Under the pieces are notes generated by a model that saw only the letters and a list, made by a program, of their open reading frames with translations, was not told the DNA's origin and made no database searches. From an uncultured Burkholderiales bacterium (GTDB lineage: Bacteria; Pseudomonadota; Gammaproteobacteria; Burkholderiales; Casimicrobiaceae): a DNA stretch of 61,220 nucleotides. Positions 1 to 9,261 of the stretch are shown piece after piece (within the stretch, counting starts at the first letter, position 1; every line of letters begins with the position of its first letter). The stretch is from positions 1 through 61,220 of the forward strand of contig CALDYQ010000003.1 of assembly GCA_937944385.1 (NCBI GenBank). The letters are read 5' to 3'. A program made the translations under genes and the position numbers.

Positions 1-1
1 G

Positions 2-175
2 GTTTTTGCGCCAAGCGTGACGCTGTTCAGTATGTGCGGCGACGCGCAGTTCCCCGACCCACCTGGGGAAGTTATGCTGAACGTAGCGCCTGTGACCGGC
101 ATCGCCTGCGCACTCGCGTCTGGGGGCGCAAGCACGCAGAGTAGCGCGATGTGCAGCGCTGTGAGCGCTGACTAA
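2..175 (+). CDS. C-terminal tail of an unrecognised ORF (cut by window edge)
   Basis: An open frame enters from the left edge and ends at TAA 173-175, giving 57 codons. Third positions are mostly G or C, as in the real genes of this window, which favours coding. The visible tail is Ser/Ala/Gly-rich and contains three cysteines. I recognise no domain and propose no function. A purine-rich AGGAGA follows the stop at about 180, in front of an ATG at 194, but the frame that starts there does not look like a protein. Confidence 0.3.
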   Translation, partial: VFAPSVTLFSMCGDAQFPDPPGEVMLNVAPVTGIACALASGGASTQSSAMCSAVSAD

Positions 176-280
176 AACTAGGAGAAATTTTTGATGGGCG
201 CCGTTATGAATGGAATCTCGCTTCCTTTATGCGCTGCGTGTAGGTTGCCTACCGGTCGCTTTCGAACGATGCTGAGGTGC

Positions 281-322
281 GGTGGCCGAGGCACGGTGGC
301 TGAGGCACGATGGCTGAGGGCC
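281..322. repeat. Three-copy 14-bp tandem repeat
   Basis: Three head-to-tail copies of a 14-bp unit, GGTGGCCGAGGCAC and two variants, lie at 281-294, 295-308 and 309-322. Copy 2 differs from copy 1 by one base and copy 3 differs by a few. It lies in a stretch without a convincing gene. The unit length is not a multiple of three, so copy-number change would shift any reading frame crossing it. Confidence 0.8.
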
Positions 323-886
323 TCGGACCGAGCGGGGCTGACTGTGGGCTTTCGTGTGGGCTGCCGCGGGCTCTGCGCACGCTTCCTTACTAGGATTATC
401 TCCGAAGCTCGCTATTGGTCAATCACGTAACAGACCCTCTCGTGTGTTGAGGCGTCGAAACCAGGCGGCGCGCACGCGCAGGCACGATGACGCCGGATCG
501 CCACTGCGCCCGGAGGGAGGGGTGTGTTTGCGGTCCTGCACGCTCCGGCTCGGGCCCGGCGCATCGTCGACGGGCGATTGATACGAGATGTCATGTGGGA
601 GATTTTTGAGTACGAGGTCGGGCGACACGTGGCCTCATCGGAAGCCTGCCAGACGGCGAAGTTCGGCCTGTGCAGGTGCGACGTTTCTGTTTGCAAGACA
701 CTCGTGTGCAAGCTGGGCCACGCGTCCGATCTTCTCAGAACGCTCTGACTCTTGATGCCTGGGAGTGGGTCGATGGGATACAAGAGGACGGACTCGAGGA
801 GGCGGGTCGTTCTCAGGCGGTAGCGAAGGAGCGAGCCGGTGTGGCGATCAGGCAATTTTTCGTGACGTCGTTTCGGCGGGCTGCCC

Positions 887-1003
887 GCGCACATGCGCCT
901 CGACCTTGCCGAGCAGCCCGTGCGAGTCGGCCAGCTTGCGCTCATCGAGCGCGACCACGGCTTCGACGAGCCCGTGTTCGTGTTCCGCCGCCGTGGGGAG
1001 ATC
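887..1003 (-). pseudogene. Possible remnant of a hemerythrin (HHE) domain protein
   Basis: On the minus strand, about 39 codons inside an open frame (848-1051) read like the last helices of a bacterial HHE/hemerythrin domain: an EHEHGLVEA-like helix, then LDERKLADSHGLL, then a KVEAHVR helix. In intact relatives HVR is normally followed by W/F-E-E-R, which carries metal ligands. Here the similarity stops abruptly after HVR and unrelated residues run to a stop. The upstream helices with the other iron ligands are also missing. This is recognition by eye only, and chance similarity is possible. Confidence 0.3.
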
Positions 1004-1174
1004 GGGGCAGCGGTCAGAGGTAGTCAGTCGTTCTCGGGGAGACACGCGCAAGCGCCGCGTGGGGTGACGTGTTCATCGGGAGCCAATCCTCTCGCTCAAG
1101 CCATTGACGCATTGACTGCTCAAGCCTAAAGCATTTGAGTCAAGCGTGTCTGGGCCGAAAGCGAAAAGCGCGGG

Positions 1175-2812
1175 TCACTCGCGCCAGCCGTTAGTGATGG
1201 GATACCGCCAATCGCGGCCAAACGCTCGCGGGGTGACGCGCGGGCCGACGGGAGCCTGACGGCGTTTGTACTCGTTGATGCGCAGGAGCCGCACGACGCG
1301 ATCGACGTCCTCGGGCGGCAGTCCGCGCGCCTTGATCTCGGCTGCGGAGAGGTTCTGCTTCATGTAAAGCGTCATGATCTCGTCGAGGACCGGATAGGGT
1401 GGCAACGCGTCCTGATCCGTCTGGTCGTGGCGCAGTTCGGCGGAAGGTGCACGGGTGATGACGCGCTCGGGGATCACGCGGCCAAAGCCGTTGCGCCAGC
1501 GTGCGAGCTCGTAGACAAGCTCCTTGTCGCAGTCCTTGAGCACACCGAAGCCGCCGGCCATATCACCATAAAGCGTGGCGTAGCCCGTGGTCATCTCGCT
1601 TTTGTTGCCGGTGGTGAGAACGAGCCAGCCCGTCTTGTTCGAAAGCGCCATGAGCATCGTGCCACGGATGCGCGATTGCAGGTTTTCCTCGGTCGCATCT
1701 GGTGCGAGACCGGCGAACTGAGGCGCAAGCGCTTCCTCGAAGGCGGCGTAGACCGGCTCGATCGGAATTTCGTCGTAACGGACGCGATGCTCCCCCGCCA
1801 TCCAGCGCGCATCCTCGAGGCTGATCGCGGCGTTGTACTTGGAAGGCAGCATCACGGCGCGCACCCGCTCGGGCCCGAGCGCATCCACTGCGATCGCGAG
1901 CACGAGGGCGCTGTCGATGCCCCCGGAGAGCCCAAGCAGCACGCCCGGAAAGCCGTTCTTTCCGATGTAGTCGCGCACCGCGAGGACCAGCGCCGAGTAG
2001 ACGTCCGCCACCTCGCCCTGCGGTGCGTTGAAACTTACGGGCCGAGGGGACACACGCCCTGCGCCGCCGGCTTGACCGTCGAGGCGCTCGATCTCGACGA
2101 CCGCAGTCGCCTCCGTGAAGCCCGGCAGGCGCTGGCAGACCTCCCCCGATGCCGCCATCACGAAGGACTGGCCATCGAAGACGAGATCGTCCTGCCCGCC
2201 GACCTGGTTGACGTAAACGAGCGGCAGCCGCGCCTCCTGCGCCCGCGCGGCGCAGGCGGCCTCGCGTGCAGCGAGATGGCCGGTCGCGTAGGGCGATCCG
2301 TTCAGCACCGCAACGAGTTCGGCACCGGCTGCAAGTGCCTTGCCGGTCGCTGCGGGAAACCAGGCGTCCTCGCAGATGAGGAGCCCCACGCGGACGCCCT
2401 CGACCGTGACGACGCACGGATCGGTGCCTGGCGTGAAGTAGCGCTTCTCGTCGAACACCGCGTAGTTCGGCAGTTCGTGCTTGCGGTAGACCGCCTCGAT
2501 GCGCCCCCCACGCAGCACGGCCGCCACGTTGTAAAGGGGACCGTCCGCGGCGTCCTGCCAGGGTAGGCCGACGACCACCGCGACCTCGGGTGGCGCTTCG
2601 AGCGCGAGCGCCACCGTATGCGCGCGACAGGCGTCGACGAACGCGCGCCGGAGCAAGAGGTCGTCAGGCGGGTAGGCGCAGATCGAAAGCTCGGGCGTGA
2701 TGACGAGCCGTGCGCCCACCGCAGCCGCCGATTTCGCCGCCTCGAGAATACGGGCGCGATTGCCCAGCAGATCCCCGACCTTCTGGTTGAGTTGCGCGAT
2801 GACGAGCTTCAT
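1175..2812 (-). CDS. nadE: Glutamine-dependent NAD+ synthetase
   Basis: 545 aa, the usual length of the two-domain enzyme. It makes NAD+ from deamido-NAD+, ATP and glutamine-derived ammonia, the last step of NAD synthesis in the cytoplasm. The N-terminal nitrilase-type glutaminase domain carries the Glu-Lys-Cys triad at about E41, K111 and C147 (within LLICEDAW). The C-terminal synthetase domain has the ATP-pyrophosphatase P-loop SGGIDS at 296-301. The start is ATG at 2812, which begins MKLVIAQLNQ; the frame stays open further upstream but that part overlaps the neighbouring gene. It is the last gene of a minus-strand group after leuA and a glycosyltransferase, 37 bp from the latter. Confidence 0.96.
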   Translation of the reverse strand: MKLVIAQLNQKVGDLLGNRARILEAAKSAAAVGARLVITPELSICAYPPDDLLLRRAFVDACRAHTVALALEAPPEVAVVVGLPWQDAADGPLYNVAAVLRGGRIEAVYRKHELPNYAVFDEKRYFTPGTDPCVVTVEGVRVGLLICEDAWFPAATGKALAAGAELVAVLNGSPYATGHLAAREAACAARAQEARLPLVYVNQVGGQDDLVFDGQSFVMAASGEVCQRLPGFTEATAVVEIERLDGQAGGAGRVSPRPVSFNAPQGEVADVYSALVLAVRDYIGKNGFPGVLLGLSGGIDSALVLAIAVDALGPERVRAVMLPSKYNAAISLEDARWMAGEHRVRYDEIPIEPVYAAFEEALAPQFAGLAPDATEENLQSRIRGTMLMALSNKTGWLVLTTGNKSEMTTGYATLYGDMAGGFGVLKDCDKELVYELARWRNGFGRVIPERVITRAPSAELRHDQTDQDALPPYPVLDEIMTLYMKQNLSAAEIKARGLPPEDVDRVVRLLRINEYKRRQAPVGPRVTPRAFGRDWRYPITNGWRE

Positions 2813-2849
2813 GCGAGGGATTGTAGGAAGCCCCCACTCGCTGGCAGTC

Positions 2850-3908
2850 TCACGCGGTGGTGCGGGGGCTTCTCGCTCGAGCGATATGGCGGAGCTGGGC
2901 AAACGCCTCGAGCACGTGCTCGGTGCTGATCTCGCGGACATGCCCGTCCTCGCGATAGGAGGCTTGGCCCAGCGGGATGACGGGTGCAGAAGGCGCGCGC
3001 GGCACCCAGCGTTCATGGCCATGCCTGCCGAAGAGCACGACCGCCGGACAGTCGAGCGCGGCCGCAAGGTGGGCCGGGCCGGTGTCGATCGAGATGATGG
3101 CGCTCGCCAGGCGAGCGAGCCCGGCAAGTCGGGGCAGCGGCAATTCGTGCGCCGCATCGATGACACGCCCGGCTGCTGCAGGATGCTTGATCTGCCCGCG
3201 GATCGCGGCAGTGACGTCCGCCTCGGTCGGCGCGCCGCAGAGCACGACGAATGCGTCCGGTTCCCAAGCAAGGATCGCGTCGATCACCGCGCCCCAACGT
3301 TCGATGGGCCAGAACTTGTCGTTGTCTCCGCGGTGCAGGCTGAAGCGCTTGCTGGTTTTCTTGCTGCCCGGCTGGACGAGGATGATCTGCGCTCCCGCAG
3401 GCACGGCGCGGGCAGCGAGCCACGCCTGGGCATCGGAAAGCCAGGCCCTCGGAACGTGGAGCACCGGCTGCCCACGGCCCGCCTCGATCGGACTGTCGTT
3501 CGCCACGGCGTGCCACCAATCGGCCCAGTGGATGCGATCTCCCGGCCAGTGGTCCCAGAGCGCGCGGACACGTTCGCGCGGCACGCCACGCGCGACGAGC
3601 CGCCACGCGGCAGGCTCCGGGTCGCACAGCCAGACCGGGCCGCTGTGCTGACGCAGCCAGCTCACCGCCTCCCACTGGGAAGGCGTCAGCACGTAGGGTC
3701 GTTTACGGCTGGCGACCGTGCAGACCGCACGCACGTAGGGCTGCACTTCGAGCAAGATTCGCGCCCAAGTCCCCGAGGTCAGTACATCCACCGGCCGCCC
3801 CAGTCGACGGGCCAGCCCGTCGAGCAGGACGGTCAGCAGAACCGTATCGCCCAGCGCGGCAAAGCGGACGACAACGGGCGTGTCATCGTCCTGAAGCTGT
3901 TCACTCAA
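2850..3908 (-). CDS. Glycosyltransferase family 9 (heptosyltransferase-like) protein
   Basis: 352 aa. The GT9 family includes the ADP-heptose:LPS heptosyltransferases WaaC, WaaF and WaaQ, which build the inner core of lipopolysaccharide at the inner membrane. Visible features are an N-terminal strand [10 protein letters not shown] (usual form xxRxxxxGDxxL), a central ILVQPGSKK segment with the KxW-type stretch [12 protein letters not shown], and a C-terminal [13 protein letters not shown] motif typical of the nucleotide-sugar site. The likely start is TTG at 3908, overlapping the leuA stop in a TTGA arrangement, so it is probably translationally coupled to leuA. The sugar and acceptor cannot be told from sequence. 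No other LPS genes adjoin it. Confidence 0.88.
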   Translation of the reverse strand: MSEQLQDDDTPVVVRFAALGDTVLLTVLLDGLARRLGRPVDVLTSGTWARILLEVQPYVRAVCTVASRKRPYVLTPSQWEAVSWLRQHSGPVWLCDPEPAAWRLVARGVPRERVRALWDHWPGDRIHWADWWHAVANDSPIEAGRGQPVLHVPRAWLSDAQAWLAARAVPAGAQIILVQPGSKKTSKRFSLHRGDNDKFWPIERWGAVIDAILAWEPDAFVVLCGAPTEADVTAAIRGQIKHPAAAGRVIDAAHELPLPRLAGLARLASAIISIDTGPAHLAAALDCPAVVLFGRHGHERWVPRAPSAPVIPLGQASYREDGHVREISTEHVLEAFAQLRHIARARSPRTTA

Positions 3909-5641
3909 CGGGGCTGCTTCTCGGCACGACTGGTCCGCGCCCCCAGGTTGCGCGCCACGTCACGGTTCAGCCCCGACAGGATGGCCTTGAACGAGGCAGT
4001 CACGATGTTCGAGTCCATCCCCACGCCGTGCAGCGTCGGCCCGTCACCCACGCGCATTTCGATGTAGGTGATGGCGGTGGCGTTCGCGCCCTGCCCGATC
4101 GAGTGCTCGTGGTAGTCCATCACGCGGACCGGAGCATGGATCTCCTCGGCGATGGCGGCCACGAAGGCATCGATGGGGCCGTTGCCCACACCCTTCGCGC
4201 GGTGGACGTCGCCATCGATGCGCACCTCGGCGTACACCTCCACGGCATCCGGCCGCGCCGAGTCCTCAGCCAGCTTGTGCGCGATGTAACGATACGGTGT
4301 GTCACGCGAGATGTACTCCGCATCGAAGATGTTCCAGATGTCGTCTGCGGTCATCTCGCGTCCGGTGTCGTCCATGACCTTCTGGACCACCTGCGAGAAC
4401 TCGATCTGCAAACGTCGCGGCAAATCGATGCCGTACTCGCTCTGCAGCAGGTAGCTGATGCCGCCCTTGCCTGACTGGGAGTTCACGCGGATCACGGCTT
4501 CGTAGTTGCGGCCCACGTCCATCGGGTCGATGGGCAGATAGGGCATGTTCCATTTCGCATCCGGATCTGCGGCCAGGTCGGCCTCGCGCCGGGCGAAGGC
4601 CTTCTTGATCGCGTCCTGGTGCGAGCCCGAGAAACTCGTGTAGACGAGGTCCCCCGCATACGGGTGCCGCGGGTGCACCGGCAACTGGTTGCAGTACTCG
4701 ACGGTCTTCTTGATCTCGTCGATATCGCTGAAGTCGAGGTTCGGCGAAACCCCCTGCGAGTAGAGATTGAGCGCGAGGTTGACGATGTCGACGTTGCCAG
4801 TCCGCTCGCCGTTACCGAACAGGCACCCCTCCACGCGATCAGCACCTGCCATCATCGCCATTTCCGCCGCCGCGGTGCCCGTGCCGCGGTCGTTATGCGG
4901 ATGCACCGAGAGGATGATCGCGTCGCGCCGGGCCACGTTGCGGCACAGCCACTCGATCTGGTCCGCGAAACGATTGGGCGTGAGGTTCTCCACCGTCGTC
5001 GGGCAGTTGATGATGATTGGCCGCTCGGCCGTGGCGCCGAACTCCTCGACGACCGTGTCGATCACGCGCCGCGCGAAATCCATCTCCGTGCTCGAGAACA
5101 TCTCGGGAGAGAACTCGAAGCGCCACTCGGTTTCCGGGTAGCGCGCCATCATCGCCTTCACCTTGCGTACGTGCGGAATCGTCAGTTGCTCGATCACCTG
5201 GTCCTGCGAGAGCCCGAAAACGATCTCCCGCATGATGGGTGCGGTCGCGTGGTAGAGGTGGAAGATGGCGCGCTTCACGCCCTGGAGCGCCTCGAAGGTG
5301 CGCTCGATGAACGCCTCGCGTGCCGGCGAGAGCACCTGGATCCAGACGTCGTCCGGGATCAGGCTGTCTTCGATCAGGGTGCGAACGAAGTCGAAGTCGG
5401 TCTGCGATGCGGATGGAAAGCCGACCTCGATTTCCTTGATGCCGACCTTGACGTTCAGCGCGAACATGCGGCGCTTGCGCTCGATGTCCATCGGTTCGAT
5501 CAGTGACTGGTTGCCGTCACGCAGATCGGTGGCGAGCCAGATCGGCGCGTGTTCGAGCGTACGGTCGGGCCACGTCCGCTCGGGGAAATCGAACGGGCGG
5601 TAGGGGGTGTATTTCCGGGCAGGGTCTTTGAGCATGGGCAT
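3905..5641 (-). CDS. leuA: 2-isopropylmalate synthase
   Basis: 578 aa, the long form of LeuA. It condenses acetyl-CoA with 2-oxoisovalerate in the first committed step of leucine synthesis. The N-terminal DRE-TIM barrel shows TDLRDGNQS (catalytic Arg41, metal ligand Asp42) and the [11 protein letters not shown] metal-binding segment followed by [12 protein letters not shown]. The C-terminal third is the regulatory domain that binds leucine for feedback inhibition. The start is ATG at 5641, with AGGAG eight bases upstream; a second in-frame ATG lies two codons on. The start of the downstream GT9 gene overlaps its stop. Its upstream region holds a promoter, a small leader ORF and strong secondary structure (listed separately), suggesting control by leucine supply. 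Confidence 0.97.
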   Translation of the reverse strand: MPMLKDPARKYTPYRPFDFPERTWPDRTLEHAPIWLATDLRDGNQSLIEPMDIERKRRMFALNVKVGIKEIEVGFPSASQTDFDFVRTLIEDSLIPDDVWIQVLSPAREAFIERTFEALQGVKRAIFHLYHATAPIMREIVFGLSQDQVIEQLTIPHVRKVKAMMARYPETEWRFEFSPEMFSSTEMDFARRVIDTVVEEFGATAERPIIINCPTTVENLTPNRFADQIEWLCRNVARRDAIILSVHPHNDRGTGTAAAEMAMMAGADRVEGCLFGNGERTGNVDIVNLALNLYSQGVSPNLDFSDIDEIKKTVEYCNQLPVHPRHPYAGDLVYTSFSGSHQDAIKKAFARREADLAADPDAKWNMPYLPIDPMDVGRNYEAVIRVNSQSGKGGISYLLQSEYGIDLPRRLQIEFSQVVQKVMDDTGREMTADDIWNIFDAEYISRDTPYRYIAHKLAEDSARPDAVEVYAEVRIDGDVHRAKGVGNGPIDAFVAAIAEEIHAPVRVMDYHEHSIGQGANATAITYIEMRVGDGPTLHGVGMDSNIVTASFKAILSGLNRDVARNLGARTSRAEKQPR

Positions 5642-5705
5642 GGAGCGAACTCCTGAATCGGTGTGATCGCGCACGGGCCAGGCGTGCCGTTGCAGGCTCG
5701 TGCGA

Positions 5706-5749
5706 CCGGGGTCAGCGCCTTGGGTGAGCCTCTCGCTGCCGCACCCCGG
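5706..5749 (-). promoter_or_regulatory. Stem-loop in the leuA leader
   Basis: On the transcribed minus strand, CCGGGGT (5743-5749) can pair with ACCCCGG (5706-5712), and CAGCG (5734-5738) with CGCTG (5713-5717). This forms a 12-bp two-part stem with a four-base bulge. A competing pairing, GGGTG with CACCC, uses part of the same sequence. The stem lies between the leader ORF and the leuA start and has no U-tract after it. If it acts in attenuation it is not a classic intrinsic terminator. Pairing was done by hand. Confidence 0.4.
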
Positions 5750-5798
5750 GGACAGGGGCTCTGACGGGCGACAACGGATTGTGGGGAGGGGCGTTCGT

Positions 5799-5906
5799 CT
5801 ACTGCTTTCGCAGCAGCAGGCGACGCAGCGCAGACGAGGCGAGCGCACCAACGATCGCGGGCGTTGCACCCTGCGAGTCCGTGTCGGCGGCTTTCACGAA
5901 AATCAT
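5799..5906 (-). CDS. Candidate leucine leader peptide upstream of leuA
   Basis: A 35-codon ORF runs from ATG at 5906 to TAG at 5799. It ends LRRLLLRKQ, with four Leu codons, all CTG, within six codons near the end. The Leu codons overlap a small hairpin (CTGCT pairing with AGCAG). A good sigma-70 promoter ends seven bases before the ATG, so the transcript would begin at or next to the start codon and the ORF would be leaderless. Clustered cognate codons just before a biosynthetic gene are the mark of an attenuator leader peptide. The ORF could be fortuitous, but promoter, ORF and Leu cluster agree. Confidence 0.55.
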   Translation of the reverse strand: MIFVKAADTDSQGATPAIVGALASSALRRLLLRKQ

Positions 5907-5913
5907 GTGTGCG

Positions 5914-5943
5914 AATATAGCCCGAAACGCGGGCTGCGTTCAA
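5914..5943 (-). promoter_or_regulatory. Sigma-70 promoter of the leuA leader
   Basis: On the minus strand, TTGAAC (5938-5943) and TATATT (5914-5919) are separated by 18 bp, close to consensus. The predicted start of transcription is at about 5907, next to the leader ATG at 5906. It lies in the 329-bp gap between pssA and leuA, so leuA is probably transcribed independently of pssA. Confidence 0.65.
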
Positions 5944-5970
5944 GGTGAGCGCCGCGACCGATCAGATGGG

Positions 5971-6855
5971 TCAGCGTGTCGATTCGCGATCGGACACCGT
6001 GCCGCCCTCCGGGTCAGCAGGCGGAGCGCCCTTCACCAGCGCGGCCAACGGATCGACTGGGCGACGCCCCGTTGCCACGTGCCACAGCCAGACGACGTAG
6101 CCCGAAAGCAGGTAGAGCATAAAGGTCGCGAAAACCACCTTTGCCGGCTCCGCCACGGCAATGCCGATGAAAAAGGCAAGCAGCGCAACAGCCGTGAAGG
6201 ACACCGCACGCCGTCCCATCGCCTTGAAGCTGTAGAACTTTGCGGTCGTGACCATCGAGATACCCGCCACCAGGGTCACGACCAAGGCCCACCAGGCGAC
6301 GACCTTGCCTTCGATCTCGTGGTCATCCATGAGCCAGACGAAACCCGCCACGAGCGCTGCGGCCGCCGGGCTCGGCAAGCCCACGAAGAAACGCTTGTCG
6401 ACGCTGCCGATCTGGACGTTGAATCGCGCGAGCCGGAGGGCGGCACAGGCCGTGTAGACAAACGCGACAGCCATTGCCAGGCGCGGCGACGGCAGCGTGC
6501 GCAGCGCCCACTCGTAGACGATGAGCGCAGGCGCCGCGCCGAACGAAACCATGTCCGCGAGGCTGTCCAGCTCGGCGCCGAAGGCGGTCTGCGTCTTTGT
6601 CATGCGTGCGACGCGCCCGTCGAGGCTGTCCATGATCATCGCGGCAAAGATGGCAATCGCCGCATGATCGAAACGCAGATTCATCGCCTGGATGATGCCG
6701 AAGAACCCGCAGAACAGGCAGCCGAGCGTGAACAGGCTCGGCAACGCGAACATGCCGCGCCGACGGATGCGCAGTTTGAGCAGCGCGCGGCGCTCGCGCA
6801 GCGTGGCACGACGCTCGGCTTCGGCATCCATCGATCCATCAGGGGGCGACTGCAT
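5971..6855 (-). CDS. pssA: CDP-diacylglycerol--serine O-phosphatidyltransferase
   Basis: 294 aa. A membrane enzyme that makes phosphatidylserine, the precursor of phosphatidylethanolamine, from CDP-diacylglycerol and serine. It has the CDP-alcohol phosphotransferase signature D-x2-DG-x2-AR-x8-G-x3-D-x3-D, seen as Asp76, Asp79, Gly80, Ala83, Arg84, Gly93, Asp97 and Asp101. About eight hydrophobic segments follow a basic N-terminus of about 35 residues. This is the integral-membrane PssA type of Gram-positives and many betaproteobacteria, not the E. coli type. It lies upstream of leuA on the same strand, a common betaproteobacterial order. The start is ATG at 6855; an in-frame ATG eight codons on is the alternative. 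Confidence 0.93.
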   Translation of the reverse strand: MQSPPDGSMDAEAERRATLRERRALLKLRIRRRGMFALPSLFTLGCLFCGFFGIIQAMNLRFDHAAIAIFAAMIMDSLDGRVARMTKTQTAFGAELDSLADMVSFGAAPALIVYEWALRTLPSPRLAMAVAFVYTACAALRLARFNVQIGSVDKRFFVGLPSPAAAALVAGFVWLMDDHEIEGKVVAWWALVVTLVAGISMVTTAKFYSFKAMGRRAVSFTAVALLAFFIGIAVAEPAKVVFATFMLYLLSGYVVWLWHVATGRRPVDPLAALVKGAPPADPEGGTVSDRESTR

Positions 6856-6886
6856 GGGCGCAGTTTAGCCGCGCCAATGCGAAGGC

Positions 6887-7598
6887 TCAGGCCCACCGCC
6901 CCCGTGCTGCGAGTGTGCGCGGCGTCGGCATCTCACCCTCGCGTTCCCGCTGGATGCTGGTGAGGGTATCCCGAGCGCGTTTGAGCGTCTCCTGGAGTGC
7001 CGGTCCGCGCTCGAGTGCCACGGTGACCACCACGTCCTCATGCGTGAGCAGCACGGCTGACTGCACCTGCCAGTGGGGTCGTTGTAAGCCACCGTATGCA
7101 TGCCGAGCAGAAAGAACTTGTGCTGAGCGTCGAGGGCCACCACACCCGAGTTGCCGACGCCGTAGAACTCGATGCGATGCGCCCTGGAGAGCGCCTCCGC
7201 CGCTCGCTCGAAGAGCTTCGGGTCGACCTGTTTGCGCAAGGCCATCAGGGTCGCGATCGAGCGGTCGAACACCTTGGCCACGACGTCCGCCAACGAATCG
7301 GAAATCGAGACGTCAGTATGCACGCAGGGGACACCCCGTGCGAGGCTCTTGGCGAGTGCAACCTTGAAGGCCTTGAAGCCGGAATACCCGAGCGCTTGGC
7401 AGAACCGCGCGATCGTCGGATCGGTCCGGTCACGCCGACCGCGTCCGCCAGTTCACAGATGGCCATGCCGGTCACCCGGTTCGGTGCGCCCAGGATGAAG
7501 CTGGCCACACGCTGCTCGCTCGGTCGGAGCGAGAGTCGCACCGCCGTGATGCGGGCAAGCAGCGCCTCGCCACTGTCCGTCGGGGTCGTGGTGTCCAA
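6887..7598 (-). pseudogene. Broken RpiR-family (possibly HexR) regulator
   Basis: Three-frame reading reconstructs an RpiR-type regulator. An N-terminal helix-turn-helix (LRPSEQRVASFIL, then PTIARFCQALGYSGF) is followed by the start of a SIS sugar-phosphate domain (FYGVGNSGVVALDAQHKF). Two lesions break the frame. One is a five-base tandem duplication at 7422-7431 (CGGTC twice on the plus strand). The other is one base missing from a G run at 7075-7078. With both repaired, the protein would be about 235 aa, short of the usual 280 or so, because the SIS domain ends early. The likely start was TTG at 7598. It faces pgi-tal, as HexR often faces central-carbon genes. Sequencing error could explain the second lesion but not the truncation. 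Confidence 0.75.
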
Positions 7599-7794
7599 TG
7601 GGTCGGATCCGACGGCGTCGGGATGGGTAGCGTTTGACGGGCAGAGCGAGCGGACGGCTCGAGTCCGTCGGTCATTCTGCACGCATCCTTGCGAGTCGGG
7701 CTTCCCGCGGACATTTTGACCCGCACCCGTGGGCGCGGCGCCGACGAAGCGGGCAAAATGGTAGATTGCACAGATACGCGCCCAACCTGCCCGA

Positions 7795-9255
7795 ATGCCC
7801 ACCCGTCCCGCCGCCGCCGACGCCATCACGGTCGTCGCGGGTCAGATCCTGTTTGACTTCTCGCGTCAGCGCATCGCGCAGGGCTCGTGGCAGGACGCAA
7901 TCGACAGCCTCACCCAACTCGATTTCCCGGGTCAGCGGCGCGCGCTGTTCACCGGGGGGCGCGTCAACACGACTGAAGGCCGCGCCGCGACGCACACGCA
8001 GGCTCGGGACCACGCTCTTGCGATCACGGCCCGGCAGATCGAAACCCTGTCCCGCCATGCCGCCGCGCTCGTCGCCGACGGCGTGGACACCGTGCTGCAC
8101 CTCGGTATCGGGGGTTCCGACCTCGGCGTGCGCCTCGTGCATGAGGCTTTCGTGGCCGTGGGGCTGGAGCCGCGCTGTCGATTGCGCTTTGCCTGCGGGC
8201 TCGATCGGGCTGAGTGGCGCGAGGCGCTCGACGGTCTGGATCCCCGACATTGCGCGATCATCGTCGCGTCCAAGTCGTTTCGCACCGTGGAGACGCTCGA
8301 ACTGCTTGCACGCGCGCGGCGATGGCTGCAGTCGGCGGGAATCGATCCCGAGCGACGCCTGCATGCCGTCACTGCACGGGGCGATCTGGCGGCTTCGCTC
8401 GGCATCGCCCGAAGCCACATCGCCCTGCTCGACGAGTCGATCGGTGGTCGCCATGCCATCTGGAGTGCGCTCAATCTCGGGCTTCGAGCCGCGTGGGGAG
8501 ATGCGCCGGTCGCGGCCCTGCTCGAGGGTGCGCATGCGATGGACCAGCACTTCGTGCGAGCACCGCTCGCCCGCAACGCACCGGTGCTCGCCGCGATCGC
8601 GCGATTCATCAACCGCAACCGGCGGCAACTGACGGACCACGTCATCGCACCTTACAGTTGGGGGCTCCGCAGCTTGCCGCGTTACTTGCAGCAACTCCTC
8701 ATGGAGAGCCTGGGCAAGCGCGTCACGCACGACGGCGAACCGGTGTCGGCCAACCCGTGCTCGAGCGTTTGGGGCGATCAGGGCACGGCTGCACAGCATG
8801 CGTTTTTCCAGTGGCTGCACCAGCACCCGACCGGGGCCGCGGTGGACTTCATCGCAGTGCGGCCGGAAGAGCACGACACCGCGGGCGCCACCCTGTTTGC
8901 CAACGCGGTCGCCCAGGCGCAGGCACTGGCCCAGGGGTTTCGGCCCGAGCATCATGGAGACGTGGGAGACGCCCATCGAAGCGCCCCAGGGGGGCGCCCG
9001 AGCACGTTCATTGCGTTGCCAGAGCTCTCGCCCCCGATTCTGGGCGCGCTGCTCTCGTTCTATGAAGCGAGCGTATTTGCGGAAGCCTGCCTCGCCGGCG
9101 TGAACCCATTCGACCAGTTCGGCGTGGAATTCGGCAAGACGCTGGCCCTCGACACGGTACGGGCAGTGGTCGCAGGCGAGACGACGAACCTCGATGCCCA
9201 GGCGCTCGCGCTCGTCCGGTGGGCGCGCGCCCAAGAGGAACCGAAAGACGACTGA
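7795..9255 (+). CDS. pgi: Glucose-6-phosphate isomerase
   Basis: 486 aa, shorter than the roughly 550 aa of E. coli Pgi but within the family range. It interconverts glucose 6-phosphate and fructose 6-phosphate in glycolysis and gluconeogenesis. Visible motifs are GIGGSDLG at about 105-112 (phosphate binding), SKSFRTVETL, LLMESLGK, the VWGDQGTAAQHAF segment with catalytic residues, and NPFDQFGVEFGK near the C-terminus (catalytic Lys). The start is ATG at 7795. It is followed six bases later by tal, so the two form a carbon-metabolism operon. The divergent RpiR-type regulator next to it is broken, so its local control may be lost. Confidence 0.96.
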   Translation: MPTRPAAADAITVVAGQILFDFSRQRIAQGSWQDAIDSLTQLDFPGQRRALFTGGRVNTTEGRAATHTQARDHALAITARQIETLSRHAAALVADGVDTVLHLGIGGSDLGVRLVHEAFVAVGLEPRCRLRFACGLDRAEWREALDGLDPRHCAIIVASKSFRTVETLELLARARRWLQSAGIDPERRLHAVTARGDLAASLGIARSHIALLDESIGGRHAIWSALNLGLRAAWGDAPVAALLEGAHAMDQHFVRAPLARNAPVLAAIARFINRNRRQLTDHVIAPYSWGLRSLPRYLQQLLMESLGKRVTHDGEPVSANPCSSVWGDQGTAAQHAFFQWLHQHPTGAAVDFIAVRPEEHDTAGATLFANAVAQAQALAQGFRPEHHGDVGDAHRSAPGGRPSTFIALPELSPPILGALLSFYEASVFAEACLAGVNPFDQFGVEFGKTLALDTVRAVVAGETTNLDAQALALVRWARAQEEPKDD

Positions 9256-9261
9256 ACGCTG

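Larger units (their letters stand above)
176..1174. other. About 1 kb without a convincing gene
   Basis: No frame on either strand here looks like an intact protein. The open frames are short and rich in Arg, Cys and Ser, and they overlap one another without operon-like spacing. The stretch holds a three-copy 14-bp repeat and a probable hemerythrin-domain remnant, both listed separately. I read it as decayed or non-coding DNA downstream of nadE. No tRNA or rRNA is visible. Confidence 0.5.

Noticed and set aside
191-430. Small plus-strand ORF after AGGAGA, 79 codons
   Set aside because: The ribosome-site-like sequence is good, but the translation is Arg/Cys-rich, crosses the 14-bp repeat and resembles nothing I know.
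2813-3271. Upstream extension of nadE (153 extra codons)
   Set aside because: The extension overlaps the glycosyltransferase in another frame and is Arg/Ser-rich. Family N-termini begin at the ATG at 2812.
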